This document shows, one piece after another, positions 10,885-19,158 of a DNA stretch of 40,869 nt (within the stretch, counting starts at the first letter, position 1; the number at the start of each line of letters is the position of its first letter). Source of the DNA: Actinomadura sp. CNU-125 (GTDB lineage: Bacteria; Actinomycetota; Actinomycetes; Streptosporangiales; Streptosporangiaceae); contig NZ_MKJY01000567.1 in the NCBI RefSeq assembly GCF_001942465.1, positions 1 to 40,869 of the forward strand, written 5' to 3'. A program made the position numbers and the translations under genes. The notes under the pieces were generated by a model. That model searched no databases and was not told where the DNA came from. It worked only from the letters and a program-made list of their open reading frames with translations.

Positions 10885-12275
10885 CGACGACCGCTCCCGC
10901 CCGGCAGGTGTTCCGCCTGCCCGACCTCGGCGAGGGCCTCACCGAGGCCGAGATCGTCGAATGGAAGGTCGCCGTCGGCGACACCGTCGAGATCGACCAG
11001 ATCGTGGTGGAGGTCGAGACCGCCAAGGCCGCCGTCGAGGTCCCCGTCCCCTACGCCGGCATCGTGCTGAAACTGCACACCGAGGCCGGCACCGTCCTCG
11101 CGGTCGGCGAGCCGCTCATCGAAATCGGCGCGGCCGGCACCGAGGCCGACATCGCGCAGACGCCCGCCCCGGATGTGGATTCAGACGTCGACCCGGCCGC
11201 GGCCCGCTACCGCGAGGAGGAACAGGCCGGCTCGGGCAACGTCCTGATCGGCTACGGCACCGGTCACGGGTCCGGCCGGCGCAGGCGGCGCCGCGGCCCC
11301 GCGACCACCACGGAGCCGATATCCGTTCAATCAGCCGCCGAGCGTCAGGCTGATGAGGCACCGCCTATGGCGGCCGGGCCGGCACACGCGCCGCGCGTGA
11401 TCTCTCCGCTCGTCCGCAGGATCGCCGCCGAGCACGGAATCGACCTCGCCGCCGTCGCCCCCACCGGCCCGCGCGGCGTGATCCTCCGCCGCGACGTCGA
11501 GCAGGCGATCGCCCGCCGGGCCGAACTCTCGGCCGCACCCGCCGCCGAACCGACGGCGACGCCCGTCCCGGCTCCGGCGGCCGTGGCGGACCGTATCCCG
11601 CTGCGCGGCCTGCGCCGGGCGGTGGCCGACAAGATGGCCCGCAGCCGCCGGGAGATCCCCGACGCGACGACCTGGGTGGATGTCGACGCCACCAGCCTGC
11701 TCACGGCCAAGGACGAGCTCCGGCAGACCCGCCCCGACCTCGGCATCGGGCTGCTCGCCCTGCTCGCCCGCATCTGCGTGGACGGCCTGCGCCGCTTCCC
11801 CGAGCTGAACTCCTCGGTCGACACCGACCGCGCCGAGATCATCCGGCACGGTCACGTCAACCTCGGCTTCGCCGCGCAGACCGACCGCGGCCTGGTCGTC
11901 CCGGTCGTCCGCGACGCCGACCGGATGACGACCGCCCAGCTCGCCGCCGAACTGGCCCGGCTCACCGGCCTCGCCCGCGCTGGAAAGCTGCCGCCCGAGT
12001 CGCTCACCGGCGGCACGTTCACCCTCAACAACTACGGCGTCTTCGGCGTGGACGGGTCCGCCCCGATCATCAACCACCCCGAGGCCGCCATCCTCGGCGT
12101 CGGCCGCATCATCGACCGTCCCTGGGTCACCGGTGGCGCGGTCACCGCACGCAAGGTCACCCAGCTGTCCCTCACCTTCGACCACCGGGTCTGCGACGGC
12201 GGCGCCGCCGGCGGGTTCCTGCGCCACGTGGCCGACTGCGTGGAAGCGCCCTCCGTCCTGCTCGCCAACGCGTGA
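10881..12275 (+). CDS. 2-oxoacid dehydrogenase E2, dihydrolipoamide acyltransferase
   Basis: A 464-aa E2 core enzyme that moves the acyl group to CoA. Domains in order: a lipoyl domain (about 8-85) with the lipoylated lysine in VETAKAAVEV; an acidic and arginine-rich linker; a peripheral-subunit-binding domain (about 172-207, VISPLVRRIAAEHGIDL); a Pro/Ala linker; and the catalytic domain (about 235-464) with the active-site signature SLTFDHRVCDGG. It overlaps E1 beta by ATGA, so translation is coupled. No E3 (lipoamide dehydrogenase) gene follows, so E3 must come from elsewhere in the genome. Confidence 0.92.
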   Translation: MTTTAPARQVFRLPDLGEGLTEAEIVEWKVAVGDTVEIDQIVVEVETAKAAVEVPVPYAGIVLKLHTEAGTVLAVGEPLIEIGAAGTEADIAQTPAPDVDSDVDPAAARYREEEQAGSGNVLIGYGTGHGSGRRRRRRGPATTTEPISVQSAAERQADEAPPMAAGPAHAPRVISPLVRRIAAEHGIDLAAVAPTGPRGVILRRDVEQAIARRAELSAAPAAEPTATPVPAPAAVADRIPLRGLRRAVADKMARSRREIPDATTWVDVDATSLLTAKDELRQTRPDLGIGLLALLARICVDGLRRFPELNSSVDTDRAEIIRHGHVNLGFAAQTDRGLVVPVVRDADRMTTAQLAAELARLTGLARAGKLPPESLTGGTFTLNNYGVFGVDGSAPIINHPEAAILGVGRIIDRPWVTGGAVTARKVTQLSLTFDHRVCDGGAAGGFLRHVADCVEAPSVLLANA

Positions 12276-12303
12276 CGGCCCCCAACGACGAAAGCGAGAC
12301 ACC

Positions 12304-13362
12304 ATGGTGCACGTGCGGCCGCCGCTCGTCCGGCTTCAGTCCTACGTGCCGGGACGCAAAGCGCCCGGGGCCACCCTGCTGGCCAGCAATGAGTGCCCCT
12401 ACGGCCTGCTGCCCGGCGTCGCGGCGCGGGTCGCCGACATGACCACCGGACTGTCCCGCTACCCCGATATGGGTGCCGCCCGTCTGCTGGAGGCGCTCGC
12501 CACCCACCACGGCGTGACTCCCGACCGCATCGCCGTGGGGGCCGGGTCGTCCGAGGTGTGCGGGCAACTCCTGCACACGGTGGCGGGGCCGGGCACCGAG
12601 GTCGTCTACGGCTGGCGATCGTTCGAGGCGTACCCCATCCTCACCACGGTGGCGGGGGCGGCACCGATCCCGGTCCCGCTGCGCGACCACGTCCAGGACC
12701 TGGACGCGATGGCGGCGGCCATCACCGAACTGACCCGGCTGGTCTTCGTCTGCAACCCCAACAACCCGACCTCGACGGCCATCGACGAGGCCGCTCTGCG
12801 CGCCTTCATCGACCGGATGCCCGACCACGTCCTGGTCGTTGTCGACGAGGCCTACCGCGAGTACGCCGACCCGTCCGCGGTGCCGGACGCGCTGGAACTC
12901 TTCGGGGACCGGCCCAACGTCGTCGTCCTCAGGACCTTCTCGAAGGCTTACGGGCTGGCGGGCCTGCGCGTCGGCTACTGCGTCGGCGCACCGGAACTGA
13001 TCGAGCAGGTCCGCAAGACACAAACCCCGTTCAGTGTCAGCGCGCTCGCCCAGGAGGCGGCCATCGCCGCGCTCGGAGAGCAGGAGGAGGTCGCCAGACG
13101 CGCCAGTCTCACAATCACAGAACGCCACCGCGTCACCCGGGAACTTCGCCGTCTCGGCTACGTCCTACCGGGCTCCCACGCGAACTTCGTCTGGTTGCCC
13201 CTCGGCGAAGACAGCACCGCCTTCACCGACCACTGCCTCGACAACGGCGTTATTCTTCGCGCCTTCCCCACAGAAGGCGTGCGGATCACCATCGGGCTGC
13301 CAGAGGAGAACTCCGCATTCCTCGCCCTCGCCGAAACCTGGCGGGCGAGAACCGCTGAGTGA
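12304..13362 (+). CDS. Histidinol-phosphate / aromatic aminotransferase family protein (HisC/Pat-like)
   Basis: A 352-aa class I/II PLP aminotransferase. Motifs: LASNECPYGLLP at the N-terminus, VFVCNPNNPTST, VVVDEAYREYAD, the PLP lysine segment RTFSKAYGLAGLRVGYC, and a late substrate-binding arginine in EGVRITIGLP. It starts 28 bp after the E2 gene, so it is probably part of the same operon. Actinobacterial Pat enzymes transaminate phenylalanine and related amino acids. In this context it likely makes the keto acid oxidised by the dehydrogenase. A true role in histidine synthesis is less likely because no his genes are nearby. Confidence 0.8.
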   Translation: MVHVRPPLVRLQSYVPGRKAPGATLLASNECPYGLLPGVAARVADMTTGLSRYPDMGAARLLEALATHHGVTPDRIAVGAGSSEVCGQLLHTVAGPGTEVVYGWRSFEAYPILTTVAGAAPIPVPLRDHVQDLDAMAAAITELTRLVFVCNPNNPTSTAIDEAALRAFIDRMPDHVLVVVDEAYREYADPSAVPDALELFGDRPNVVVLRTFSKAYGLAGLRVGYCVGAPELIEQVRKTQTPFSVSALAQEAAIAALGEQEEVARRASLTITERHRVTRELRRLGYVLPGSHANFVWLPLGEDSTAFTDHCLDNGVILRAFPTEGVRITIGLPEENSAFLALAETWRARTAE

Positions 13363-13532
13363 CCCGAGTAACGACGGCATTTCGCAAGCCGGTCCGATGC
13401 AAGACGAGCCCGGCTCGGCCAGCTGCAAACCGGCTTCGGCCGTATCAAGATGGGTGTAGCTCGAACTCAGGGGCGCGGTTGATCAGGCGGTGAGGGCGTA
13501 TTTACGTAGAAGCTCACTCCGCCGCCCGACCC

Positions 13533-13561
13533 GGGACCATCCCCGCGTGCGCGGGGAGCAC
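13533..13561. CRISPR. Solitary type I-E-like CRISPR repeat unit
   Basis: A 29-bp sequence beginning GGGACCATCCCCGC and ending GCGGGGAGCAC. It has the partly palindromic CCCCGC/GCGGGG core and the length of actinobacterial type I-E repeats. I find no second copy at the spacing of an array and no cas gene in the window. It may be the remnant of an array or an orphan repeat. The rest of 13363-13643 holds no gene I can support. Confidence 0.5.
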
Positions 13562-13643
13562 ACTGCCCGGCCTGCGACTTTACAAGCGCAGGAGGCCACC
13601 GCGTCCGGACGGCGTGGTCGCGCTGGAATCCGTCGGCCGGGTC

Positions 13644-14669
13644 TTATCGGTGGGCCGCCAGCCAGCGGGTTGCAGCCGTGTCGACGCGCCTGATCTCGGT
13701 GTTGCCGCGGGACCGATACGGGGAGGCCGCGGAGCGGATTCCGGTGACGGCCGTGCGGGCGCGGGCGGAGTTCACTCCGTCGAGCAAGCCCAGCGCTTCG
13801 CTCCATGCTCCGCAGGCATGTTCGAGGTTGCCGCGTTCGGCGTGGTAGCCGCCCAGGTCGATCAGGTTCAGGGCGCGGACTCTCGGGTGCGTGACAGGGT
13901 CGAAGCGGTCGACCGATGCCTGCAGGTGCCCGGTCACGGCCGGGTCGTTCAGTTCTCGCAGGGTCTTGGCGGTGTGGGTGGCCAGCAGCGGCTCGGGGAC
14001 GCCCATCGCCAGCGCCCACCAGGGACGGTCCGCGTCGGCGGTCGGACGGGCGATGCATCGTTCGGCCTCGCGCAGCGCGACGCGGGCTTCGTGGCCGTCG
14101 CCGGCTGCCGCGCGGGTACGGGCGACCGCGAGATGCAGCTGCCCAAGTGTCGCCGGATCGACGCGGCCTTTCCCCGCCGCGACGGCGGACTCCGCCAGGT
14201 CGACGCAGGCGCGGCCGTGGCCGAGGTCGATCGCCTGGTGCGCGCGGAGGCGGCGGATGAACGCCGCGTGGCCGGGCGCGGACTCGGCGGCCAGCCGTTC
14301 GGCGTACAGGTAATAGCGCTGCGCCAGGCCGGGACGTCCGGTGTCATGGGCGGTCCATCCGGCCAGGCGCGCCAGCTCGGCGACCGCGGCGTGCATCTCG
14401 GCGCGGGTGCGGTCGTCGGTGAACCGGCCGCGCAGGTAGGTGGTCGCGTCGGCCGCGAGGTACTCGGCAACGGCGGTGCGGCCGACGCCACCGCCGAGGC
14501 GTTCGTCCGCGGCGGCGAAGGTGTCGATGACCGACCGGACGGTGACGACCTCGGCTCGGCCGACGGCCCCGCGTCTGGCTGCGGTGCGGGCTCGCGCGGT
14601 GGCCTCGGCAGGGTCGATCACCGTGGCCAGAGGCAGGGAGAAAACGGCAAGGAAGCGGCGCCGTTGCAC
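13644..14669 (-). CDS. TPR-repeat protein resembling the C-terminal part of XRE/TPR regulators, lacking the HTH
   Basis: 341 aa, GTG start at 14669 with a TAG stop only five codons upstream, so no N-terminal DNA-binding domain is encoded. The start MQRRRFLAVF resembles the joint found in actinobacterial XRE regulators just after the HTH, or loosely a Tat motif. The rest is a chain of helix pairs rich in Ala and Arg (AVAELARLAGWTAHDTGR, GHAAFIRRLRAHQAIDLGHG), typical of TPR arrays. It is divergent from the DUF4253 gene by 26 bp. The function is not known; it may bind a partner or peptide. Confidence 0.6.
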   Translation of the reverse strand: MQRRRFLAVFSLPLATVIDPAEATARARTAARRGAVGRAEVVTVRSVIDTFAAADERLGGGVGRTAVAEYLAADATTYLRGRFTDDRTRAEMHAAVAELARLAGWTAHDTGRPGLAQRYYLYAERLAAESAPGHAAFIRRLRAHQAIDLGHGRACVDLAESAVAAGKGRVDPATLGQLHLAVARTRAAAGDGHEARVALREAERCIARPTADADRPWWALAMGVPEPLLATHTAKTLRELNDPAVTGHLQASVDRFDPVTHPRVRALNLIDLGGYHAERGNLEHACGAWSEALGLLDGVNSARARTAVTGIRSAASPYRSRGNTEIRRVDTAATRWLAAHR

Positions 14670-14695
14670 CTCGAGGCTCCCCTATCGTTCGGCGG

Positions 14696-15547
14696 ATGAG
14701 TGCCGAGAATTCGACCCGGTCAGAGCTGGCGATGTTGTCCGGTCAGGCTATCGGCGTCGTGGACCTGGAAGCCATGCTGCCACCCGGCCGCTTGATCAGG
14801 GCGGATGAAGGTGAAGGGAAGGTGAGTCTCTGGCTGTCCTCGACCACGCCCTCGGCGGCGCTGTGGGCGGCCATCTATCGGCTCCGCGATCGAACGGGGC
14901 TTTGGCCTCTGCTGTTGAAGCCTCTCGCACATGACAGTGAACTCCGGCCCTGGGAATCGGGTGAGCTCTTTCCGGAGATGTTCAGTTCTCCCCACATTCA
15001 TGATCATCAGAATCTGCTGGAGACCTGGTGGCAGGAGTACACCGATACCGGCTCGGACGACGATAAATTGTCTGAAGACGAACGGCTCGCTGTGACCGCG
15101 CCATACGGCCGGCGGTGGCCTGGCCCGGCACCGAGCATGACGTCACGGGGAGAGCCGGACTCATTCGCCATCGGGTATGCGGAACACCTGACCGACCGGC
15201 TTTCGTCTCTGCGCCTCGGCCTGGCCGCCGCCGAGCAGGGCTCGGACGCGCTGGTCTCAATAGGGTGGAGCGGACCGCTGAACCACACCAATGACACCGG
15301 AGAGATCGCCTCGGTCGTCCGGGGCTGGGAGGACCGCTTCGGCGCCCGGGTCGTCGGTGCCGGTTTCTCCGACCTCTATCTGAGTGTCTCGGCTCCGCCG
15401 TCGACAGACGAAGAAGCACTCCGACTCGCCGCCGAGCATTTCGCATTCTGCCCGGACAACATTTGGCAGAACACCAATCCAGCCACGCTCACCTCATATG
15501 CCAGGGGTCTCATCGGCCTGAACGCCTGGGAGTTCTGGTGGGACTGA
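14696..15547 (+). CDS. DUF4253 domain-containing protein
   Basis: A 283-aa soluble protein. The C-terminal half carries the DUF4253 pattern: VVRGWEDRFGARVVGAGFSD, LYLSVSAPPSTDEEALRLAA, EHFAFCPDNIWQ, ending WEFWWD. The N-terminal half (about 1-170) is variable. DUF4253 proteins are common in actinomycetes and their function is unknown. The gene is divergent from the TPR protein and convergent with the XRE/TPR regulator 79 bp downstream. I cannot assign a role. Confidence 0.75.
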   Translation: MSAENSTRSELAMLSGQAIGVVDLEAMLPPGRLIRADEGEGKVSLWLSSTTPSAALWAAIYRLRDRTGLWPLLLKPLAHDSELRPWESGELFPEMFSSPHIHDHQNLLETWWQEYTDTGSDDDKLSEDERLAVTAPYGRRWPGPAPSMTSRGEPDSFAIGYAEHLTDRLSSLRLGLAAAEQGSDALVSIGWSGPLNHTNDTGEIASVVRGWEDRFGARVVGAGFSDLYLSVSAPPSTDEEALRLAAEHFAFCPDNIWQNTNPATLTSYARGLIGLNAWEFWWD

Positions 15548-15626
15548 CCTGGCCGTCGCCGGTGCCGTCCGAACCGATGCTGCGAACTTGTTGTTGTAGG
15601 GCCTCCGTAGCGGGACCCGGCCCCCC

Positions 15627-17075
15627 TCAGTGGTCGTTGGGTTCGGTGCTCGGACGTCCGGCCAGAGCCAGCGGCGGTAGTACCTCCATCCGTGCGTGGA
15701 GATCGATCACCTGGCGGCTCGGGGTTCCGGGAGTGCGGCGCAGGTCGACGCGCAGGGCGTTGAGACGGTCGCGGCTGGTGGCGCGTAGGGCGTTGGGGGC
15801 GATGGTGTCGAGTACCGCTGTGGCGAGGGCGGCCGCGTCGTCGCCGCGTCCTTGGGCGGCTTCGGTGCGGGCCAGCACGATCGTGGCGGCCGCCCAGCCC
15901 GGACGTCCGTGCGGGATGTTCTGCAGCGATTCGTCAGCGTACCGGGCGGCTTGAGCGGCGTCCCCGGCCAGCAGGGCCGCTTCGGCCAGATGCATCTGGA
16001 GTTCGGCGCGGTCGAACCCGAAGCGGCCGGGAACGTCGCTGTCGGGTGCGGTGTCCATGGCGTCCAGCGCGCGTCCGGAGATGCGTGCGACCTCGGCGCG
16101 TGAACCGGGGCCGAGTGCGGCGGTAGGGCGCAGAAGGCCCCAACCGAGCATCTGCGCCTGCCACAGCGGTGACTCAGCCAGCGAGTACGCGTGCTGTGCC
16201 AGTTCGATCGCGACGGGATGGCGATCCCCGTAGTAGGCGGTCATGGCCCGGGCTCCGATGGCCCAGGAGGTCAGCCGGCGGTCTGCGGTGTCGCCGCCGA
16301 TCCGGGCTGCGGTCGCGAGATGCACGTCCGCAGCAGCCTGGTCGCCGAGGTGGAAGGCCAGATTTCCAACGAGGGCCGACAGCCATCCGGCGATCCGGCG
16401 AAGCTCGCGGCGTTCGCCGTCCGCCTGCGGGTGCTGGAGCATGGCGTTGACCAGTGTCCGGCACCGGTGCACCTCCGCGGCCAGTACGCCTGGCTCGTAT
16501 TGGGAGTACCGCAGGTCGTAGTGGGCCAGCGCGGCGGTCAGGTTGTCGCGGGTCTGCACGCCTCCGGACGGGCCTTCGACCTCCAGCGCCAGCTCGATGC
16601 TTTCGCGCAGGGCCGCGAGGTTCCCAGCCGCCATGAGGACTCCAATTCGTGGTCGCCGTCCCGGTCGCTTCTGCCAGGCACCGTACTGCGGACATCGGTC
16701 ATCGGCGGGTGGGCTCGCCCAATCGGCCAGTCCGAGCTGGGTCGGGGTGGCGTCGTAAAGGCGGCACAGAGCCATGCCGTACTCCGGGCTGGGCGGGAAC
16801 GCGCCGTGCTCCCAGCGGCACAGCATGGCGGGGTTCACCGGCGGGACGCCCAGCCCGTCCGCCCGGTACAGCTCGGCGATGCCGCGGATCGCGTCCGCTC
16901 GGGTCCAGCCGTACGCCCATCGCCACGCCTCGAGCGGCAGTACCTCGGGAAGCCGGGCCTGGATGTGCGCGGCGATCTTCTCGACCGGCCAGCGCCCGCG
17001 CTGGCCCCGGGCTCGGATGCCGCGGGCCTGCTCGGCGAGTTGCTTGCGGCGGGCTCTGCTGATCGTGTGCGGCAA
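15627..17075 (-). CDS. XRE-family HTH transcriptional regulator with C-terminal TPR domain
   Basis: About 482 aa. An N-terminal region with an XRE-type HTH (about 65-110, with NPAMLCRWEHGAFPPSPEYG and ALCRLYDATPTQLGL) is followed by a long TPR-like helical domain (about 150-470). The TTG at 17075 is preferred over the TTG at 17081 because GGAGG lies at the right distance only from 17075. It is divergent from the precursor-peptide gene, with repeated motifs between them, so it is the likely regulator of the RiPP-like locus. Such regulators commonly sit next to natural-product genes in actinomycetes and may sense small peptides. Confidence 0.75.
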   Translation of the reverse strand: MPHTISRARRKQLAEQARGIRARGQRGRWPVEKIAAHIQARLPEVLPLEAWRWAYGWTRADAIRGIAELYRADGLGVPPVNPAMLCRWEHGAFPPSPEYGMALCRLYDATPTQLGLADWASPPADDRCPQYGAWQKRPGRRPRIGVLMAAGNLAALRESIELALEVEGPSGGVQTRDNLTAALAHYDLRYSQYEPGVLAAEVHRCRTLVNAMLQHPQADGERRELRRIAGWLSALVGNLAFHLGDQAAADVHLATAARIGGDTADRRLTSWAIGARAMTAYYGDRHPVAIELAQHAYSLAESPLWQAQMLGWGLLRPTAALGPGSRAEVARISGRALDAMDTAPDSDVPGRFGFDRAELQMHLAEAALLAGDAAQAARYADESLQNIPHGRPGWAAATIVLARTEAAQGRGDDAAALATAVLDTIAPNALRATSRDRLNALRVDLRRTPGTPSRQVIDLHARMEVLPPLALAGRPSTEPNDH

Positions 17076-17168
17076 CGCCAACCTCCGGCGGGCTCGGCCT
17101 CACCCCGCTCCCGAGCGTAACCATCCGTAGCGCGGCGCTGCATCGCCGTGACCGGCAACGGCCGCGTC

Positions 17169-17233
17169 ATTGCCGCGGTGCACGGTCGGCGGCAATAGGG
17201 CGGCGGCAATGGGACGGCCGCGACGGCGGCATT
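17169..17233. promoter_or_regulatory. Clustered GCGGCAAT motifs, candidate operator of the RiPP-like locus
   Basis: The intergenic region between the XRE regulator and the peptide gene contains ATTGCCGC at 17169-17176, its exact complement GCGGCAAT at 17189-17196 and 17203-17210, and a near copy GCGGCATT at 17226-17233. Spacings of about 14 to 23 bp are compatible with cooperative binding by a dimeric regulator. The binding role is inferred. Confidence 0.4.
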
Positions 17234-17312
17234 GATGCTCTCGCGGGTCGGGGCGGACGGTGAAGGCATCACTGGTTCGGGGACCAGCCGGTCCCCTGGG
17301 AGAGGAGAGCCG

Positions 17313-17516
17313 ATGGACGGCACTACCAGTCTCCAGAACGGCGAGGCGACCGCGCCGGCGATGTTCCAGCCGCCCGCCGAGGAGACGTCGAGCGTCGAGC
17401 ACCTGTTCGCGGGAGGGCCGCGACACATCGTCCAGACGCCGCTGGTCCGCAACACCTACAAGAAGAAGTCGGGTTCGTCGGACGGGGCCAGGACCTACGA
17501 CACGACGTCCGTGTGA
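17313..17516 (+). CDS. Putative RiPP precursor peptide (67 aa)
   Basis: A small peptide gene with a good ribosome site (GAGGAG, 5 bp spacing), located 76 bp before a macrolactam-cyclase-like gene. The N-terminal two thirds are acidic and neutral (leader-like: PPAEETSSVEHLFAGGPRHI). The C-terminal end is basic then polar: NTYKKKSGSSDGARTYDTTS plus a final Val. If cleavage follows the usual lasso rule (Thr at -2), the core would begin KKKSGSSD with Asp at position 8, giving a possible 8-residue macrolactam ring; this is a guess. Lysines in the core fit the nearby GNAT acetyltransferase. I do not recognise the exact family. Confidence 0.6.
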   Translation: MDGTTSLQNGEATAPAMFQPPAEETSSVEHLFAGGPRHIVQTPLVRNTYKKKSGSSDGARTYDTTSV

Positions 17517-17533
17517 TCTGCAAGCCGGCCAAG

Positions 17534-17566
17534 TCGAGGGGCCCCGCCCACGGGCCGGGCCCTCGA
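17534..17566 (+). terminator. Hairpin between precursor and cyclase genes, possible attenuator
   Basis: TCGAGGG (17534-17540) pairs with CCCTCGA (17560-17566), with further G/C pairing inside. It lies 18 bp after the peptide stop and 27 bp before the cyclase start. In RiPP operons such hairpins keep precursor mRNA more abundant than enzyme mRNA; that role is inferred here. Confidence 0.45.
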
Positions 17567-17592
17567 TGCCCTGAGGACGAGAGGAGACGGTT

Positions 17593-19158
17593 GTGCTGAC
17601 CCTGCGGATCGCCCCGGACGCCTCACCGGTGTGGAGCTGGGACGGGAACTCGTACGTAGCCGACGGCGGACGGGTGACGCCCTACGCGCATCCGATGGTG
17701 GAGCACCTCGCCGCCACCGACGGCACCCGTACCGTGATCACCGTCCGCGAGCGTGTGCCCGGCCGCGCGGCCGCGTCCCCGGCACCGGCGACGGTCACGG
17801 CGGACAGCCTCGATGAGATCGCCGCCCATGCCCGACGGTGGCCGGTCGACTACGTACTGATCGAGACCGCCCCACATCGACCGGTACGCGTCACCGTCGG
17901 CGCGGACCGCTCGACCCCCCTGTTCCTGGCTCACCGGGACGGCACCCTGCACGGCTCCTGGGACATGGCCGACCTGGCGCCGTTCGCGACCGGGATCAAT
18001 CCCAAGGAAGCGACCCGCCTGCTGATCTACCAGCCCCGCTACACCACCGAAACCGCCTTCACCGGAATCCATCGGCTAACGGAGCGGGCCACCGCCACCT
18101 TCGGCGGTGACCTGATCATCAGCTATCCGGCCCCCGTGGTGCACGCCGAGCCACGCGAGCTGGCCGACGGAGCCGACGTGCTCACTGCGTTCATCGATGG
18201 GATCGACACGGCCCTGGACGCGCGCCCCCTGGAGCCCGCCGTGACCGTTTGCCACCTGACCGGCGGGCTGGACTCCGGCTCGATCGGCACGCGCGCGGCC
18301 AAGCGCTGGCCCGGGCAGCTCGATACGGCGACGCTGATCGTCATCGGCCCGGGGCGCGAGCAGCAGATCCGGCGCCGGGCCGAAATGCGCGACCGAGTGT
18401 CCTTCGGACCGCACGACCTGAGGGTCGACACCCGCGACCGTCTGATGTTCGGTGCGTCCTGCGCCCGGGTGCGCGGGGAGCTGGTCAGCCCCTACGACGA
18501 GCCGCTCTACCAGCATTTCGGTGAGCTGAACGCCCTGATCGCCGCGCTGGGCGCGCACACGGTGGTGACCGGGCTGGGCGGCGACGAGATGGTCGCGGTC
18601 GGGTCGGCCGAATCGGCGCAGGCCGCTGCCGACCGAACCGATGAATTCACCCTGGCCTGGCTCGGTCCTCGTGCCCGAGCCGCGATCGAGTACGGCGACG
18701 ACGCCATCGCTCCCCCGGCCATGGCCGGGGGGATCACCCTCCTAGCGGCGGAGACGGTCGCGCCGCCCCTCCTGCGCGCGGGACTGTGGCCGGTGCACCC
18801 GTTCGCGCACCGAGCGCTGATCGAACTGGGCGACCAGCTCCCGTTCTACTGGCGCGAACTCAAGCAACTGCAACGTCGGCACCTCGGCACGTTCGGGCTC
18901 AGCCACGACGCCTGCAACCCCGAACGGCGCGAGAGCTTCGCCGAACTGGTCGAGGAATCTCTCATCGTCAACGGACTGCCCCTGTTGCGGCGCATCCTGA
19001 ACGAAGGATCGCCGCTGATCGAAGCAGGACTGCTGGACCCCGACGGCCTCAAGGCCGCCGTCGCCGCACTGGAGACCGAGCTGTACCACGAGGAGCCGCA
19101 TTCCAAGCTGGTCGAGGTCCTCACCCTCGACCGGGCCGTCAAGGCGTTCCTGTCCTGA
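17593..19158 (+). CDS. Asparagine-synthetase-like macrolactam cyclase (lasso-type, albusnodin/ikarugamycin-like)
   Basis: A 521-aa protein with the asparagine synthetase B fold. The N-terminal glutaminase-like domain (about 1-190) lacks the initial catalytic Cys, so it cannot use glutamine. The C-terminal domain has the ATP pyrophosphatase loop LTGGLDSGSIG (about 221-231) and the conserved VVTGLGGDEMVAV segment (about 322-334). Lasso peptide cyclases share this pattern: they adenylate an Asp or Glu side chain and close an isopeptide ring. The GTG at 17593 follows GAGGAG. It comes directly after a 67-aa peptide gene and overlaps the convergent GNAT gene by 20 bp. No B-type leader peptidase or RRE gene is in the window, so a stand-alone use or distant partner is implied. 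Confidence 0.75.
   Translation: MLTLRIAPDASPVWSWDGNSYVADGGRVTPYAHPMVEHLAATDGTRTVITVRERVPGRAAASPAPATVTADSLDEIAAHARRWPVDYVLIETAPHRPVRVTVGADRSTPLFLAHRDGTLHGSWDMADLAPFATGINPKEATRLLIYQPRYTTETAFTGIHRLTERATATFGGDLIISYPAPVVHAEPRELADGADVLTAFIDGIDTALDARPLEPAVTVCHLTGGLDSGSIGTRAAKRWPGQLDTATLIVIGPGREQQIRRRAEMRDRVSFGPHDLRVDTRDRLMFGASCARVRGELVSPYDEPLYQHFGELNALIAALGAHTVVTGLGGDEMVAVGSAESAQAAADRTDEFTLAWLGPRARAAIEYGDDAIAPPAMAGGITLLAAETVAPPLLRAGLWPVHPFAHRALIELGDQLPFYWRELKQLQRRHLGTFGLSHDACNPERRESFAELVEESLIVNGLPLLRRILNEGSPLIEAGLLDPDGLKAAVAALETELYHEEPHSKLVEVLTLDRAVKAFLS

Noticed and set aside
12276..13362. The aminotransferase as part of histidine biosynthesis
   Set aside because: No other his genes are present, and the gene follows the 2-oxoacid dehydrogenase E2 by only 28 bp.
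13644..14669. A Tat-exported protein because of the RRRFL start
   Set aside because: The following segment is short and not a convincing signal h-region with a cleavage site; the match to the inter-domain joint of XRE/TPR regulators is better.
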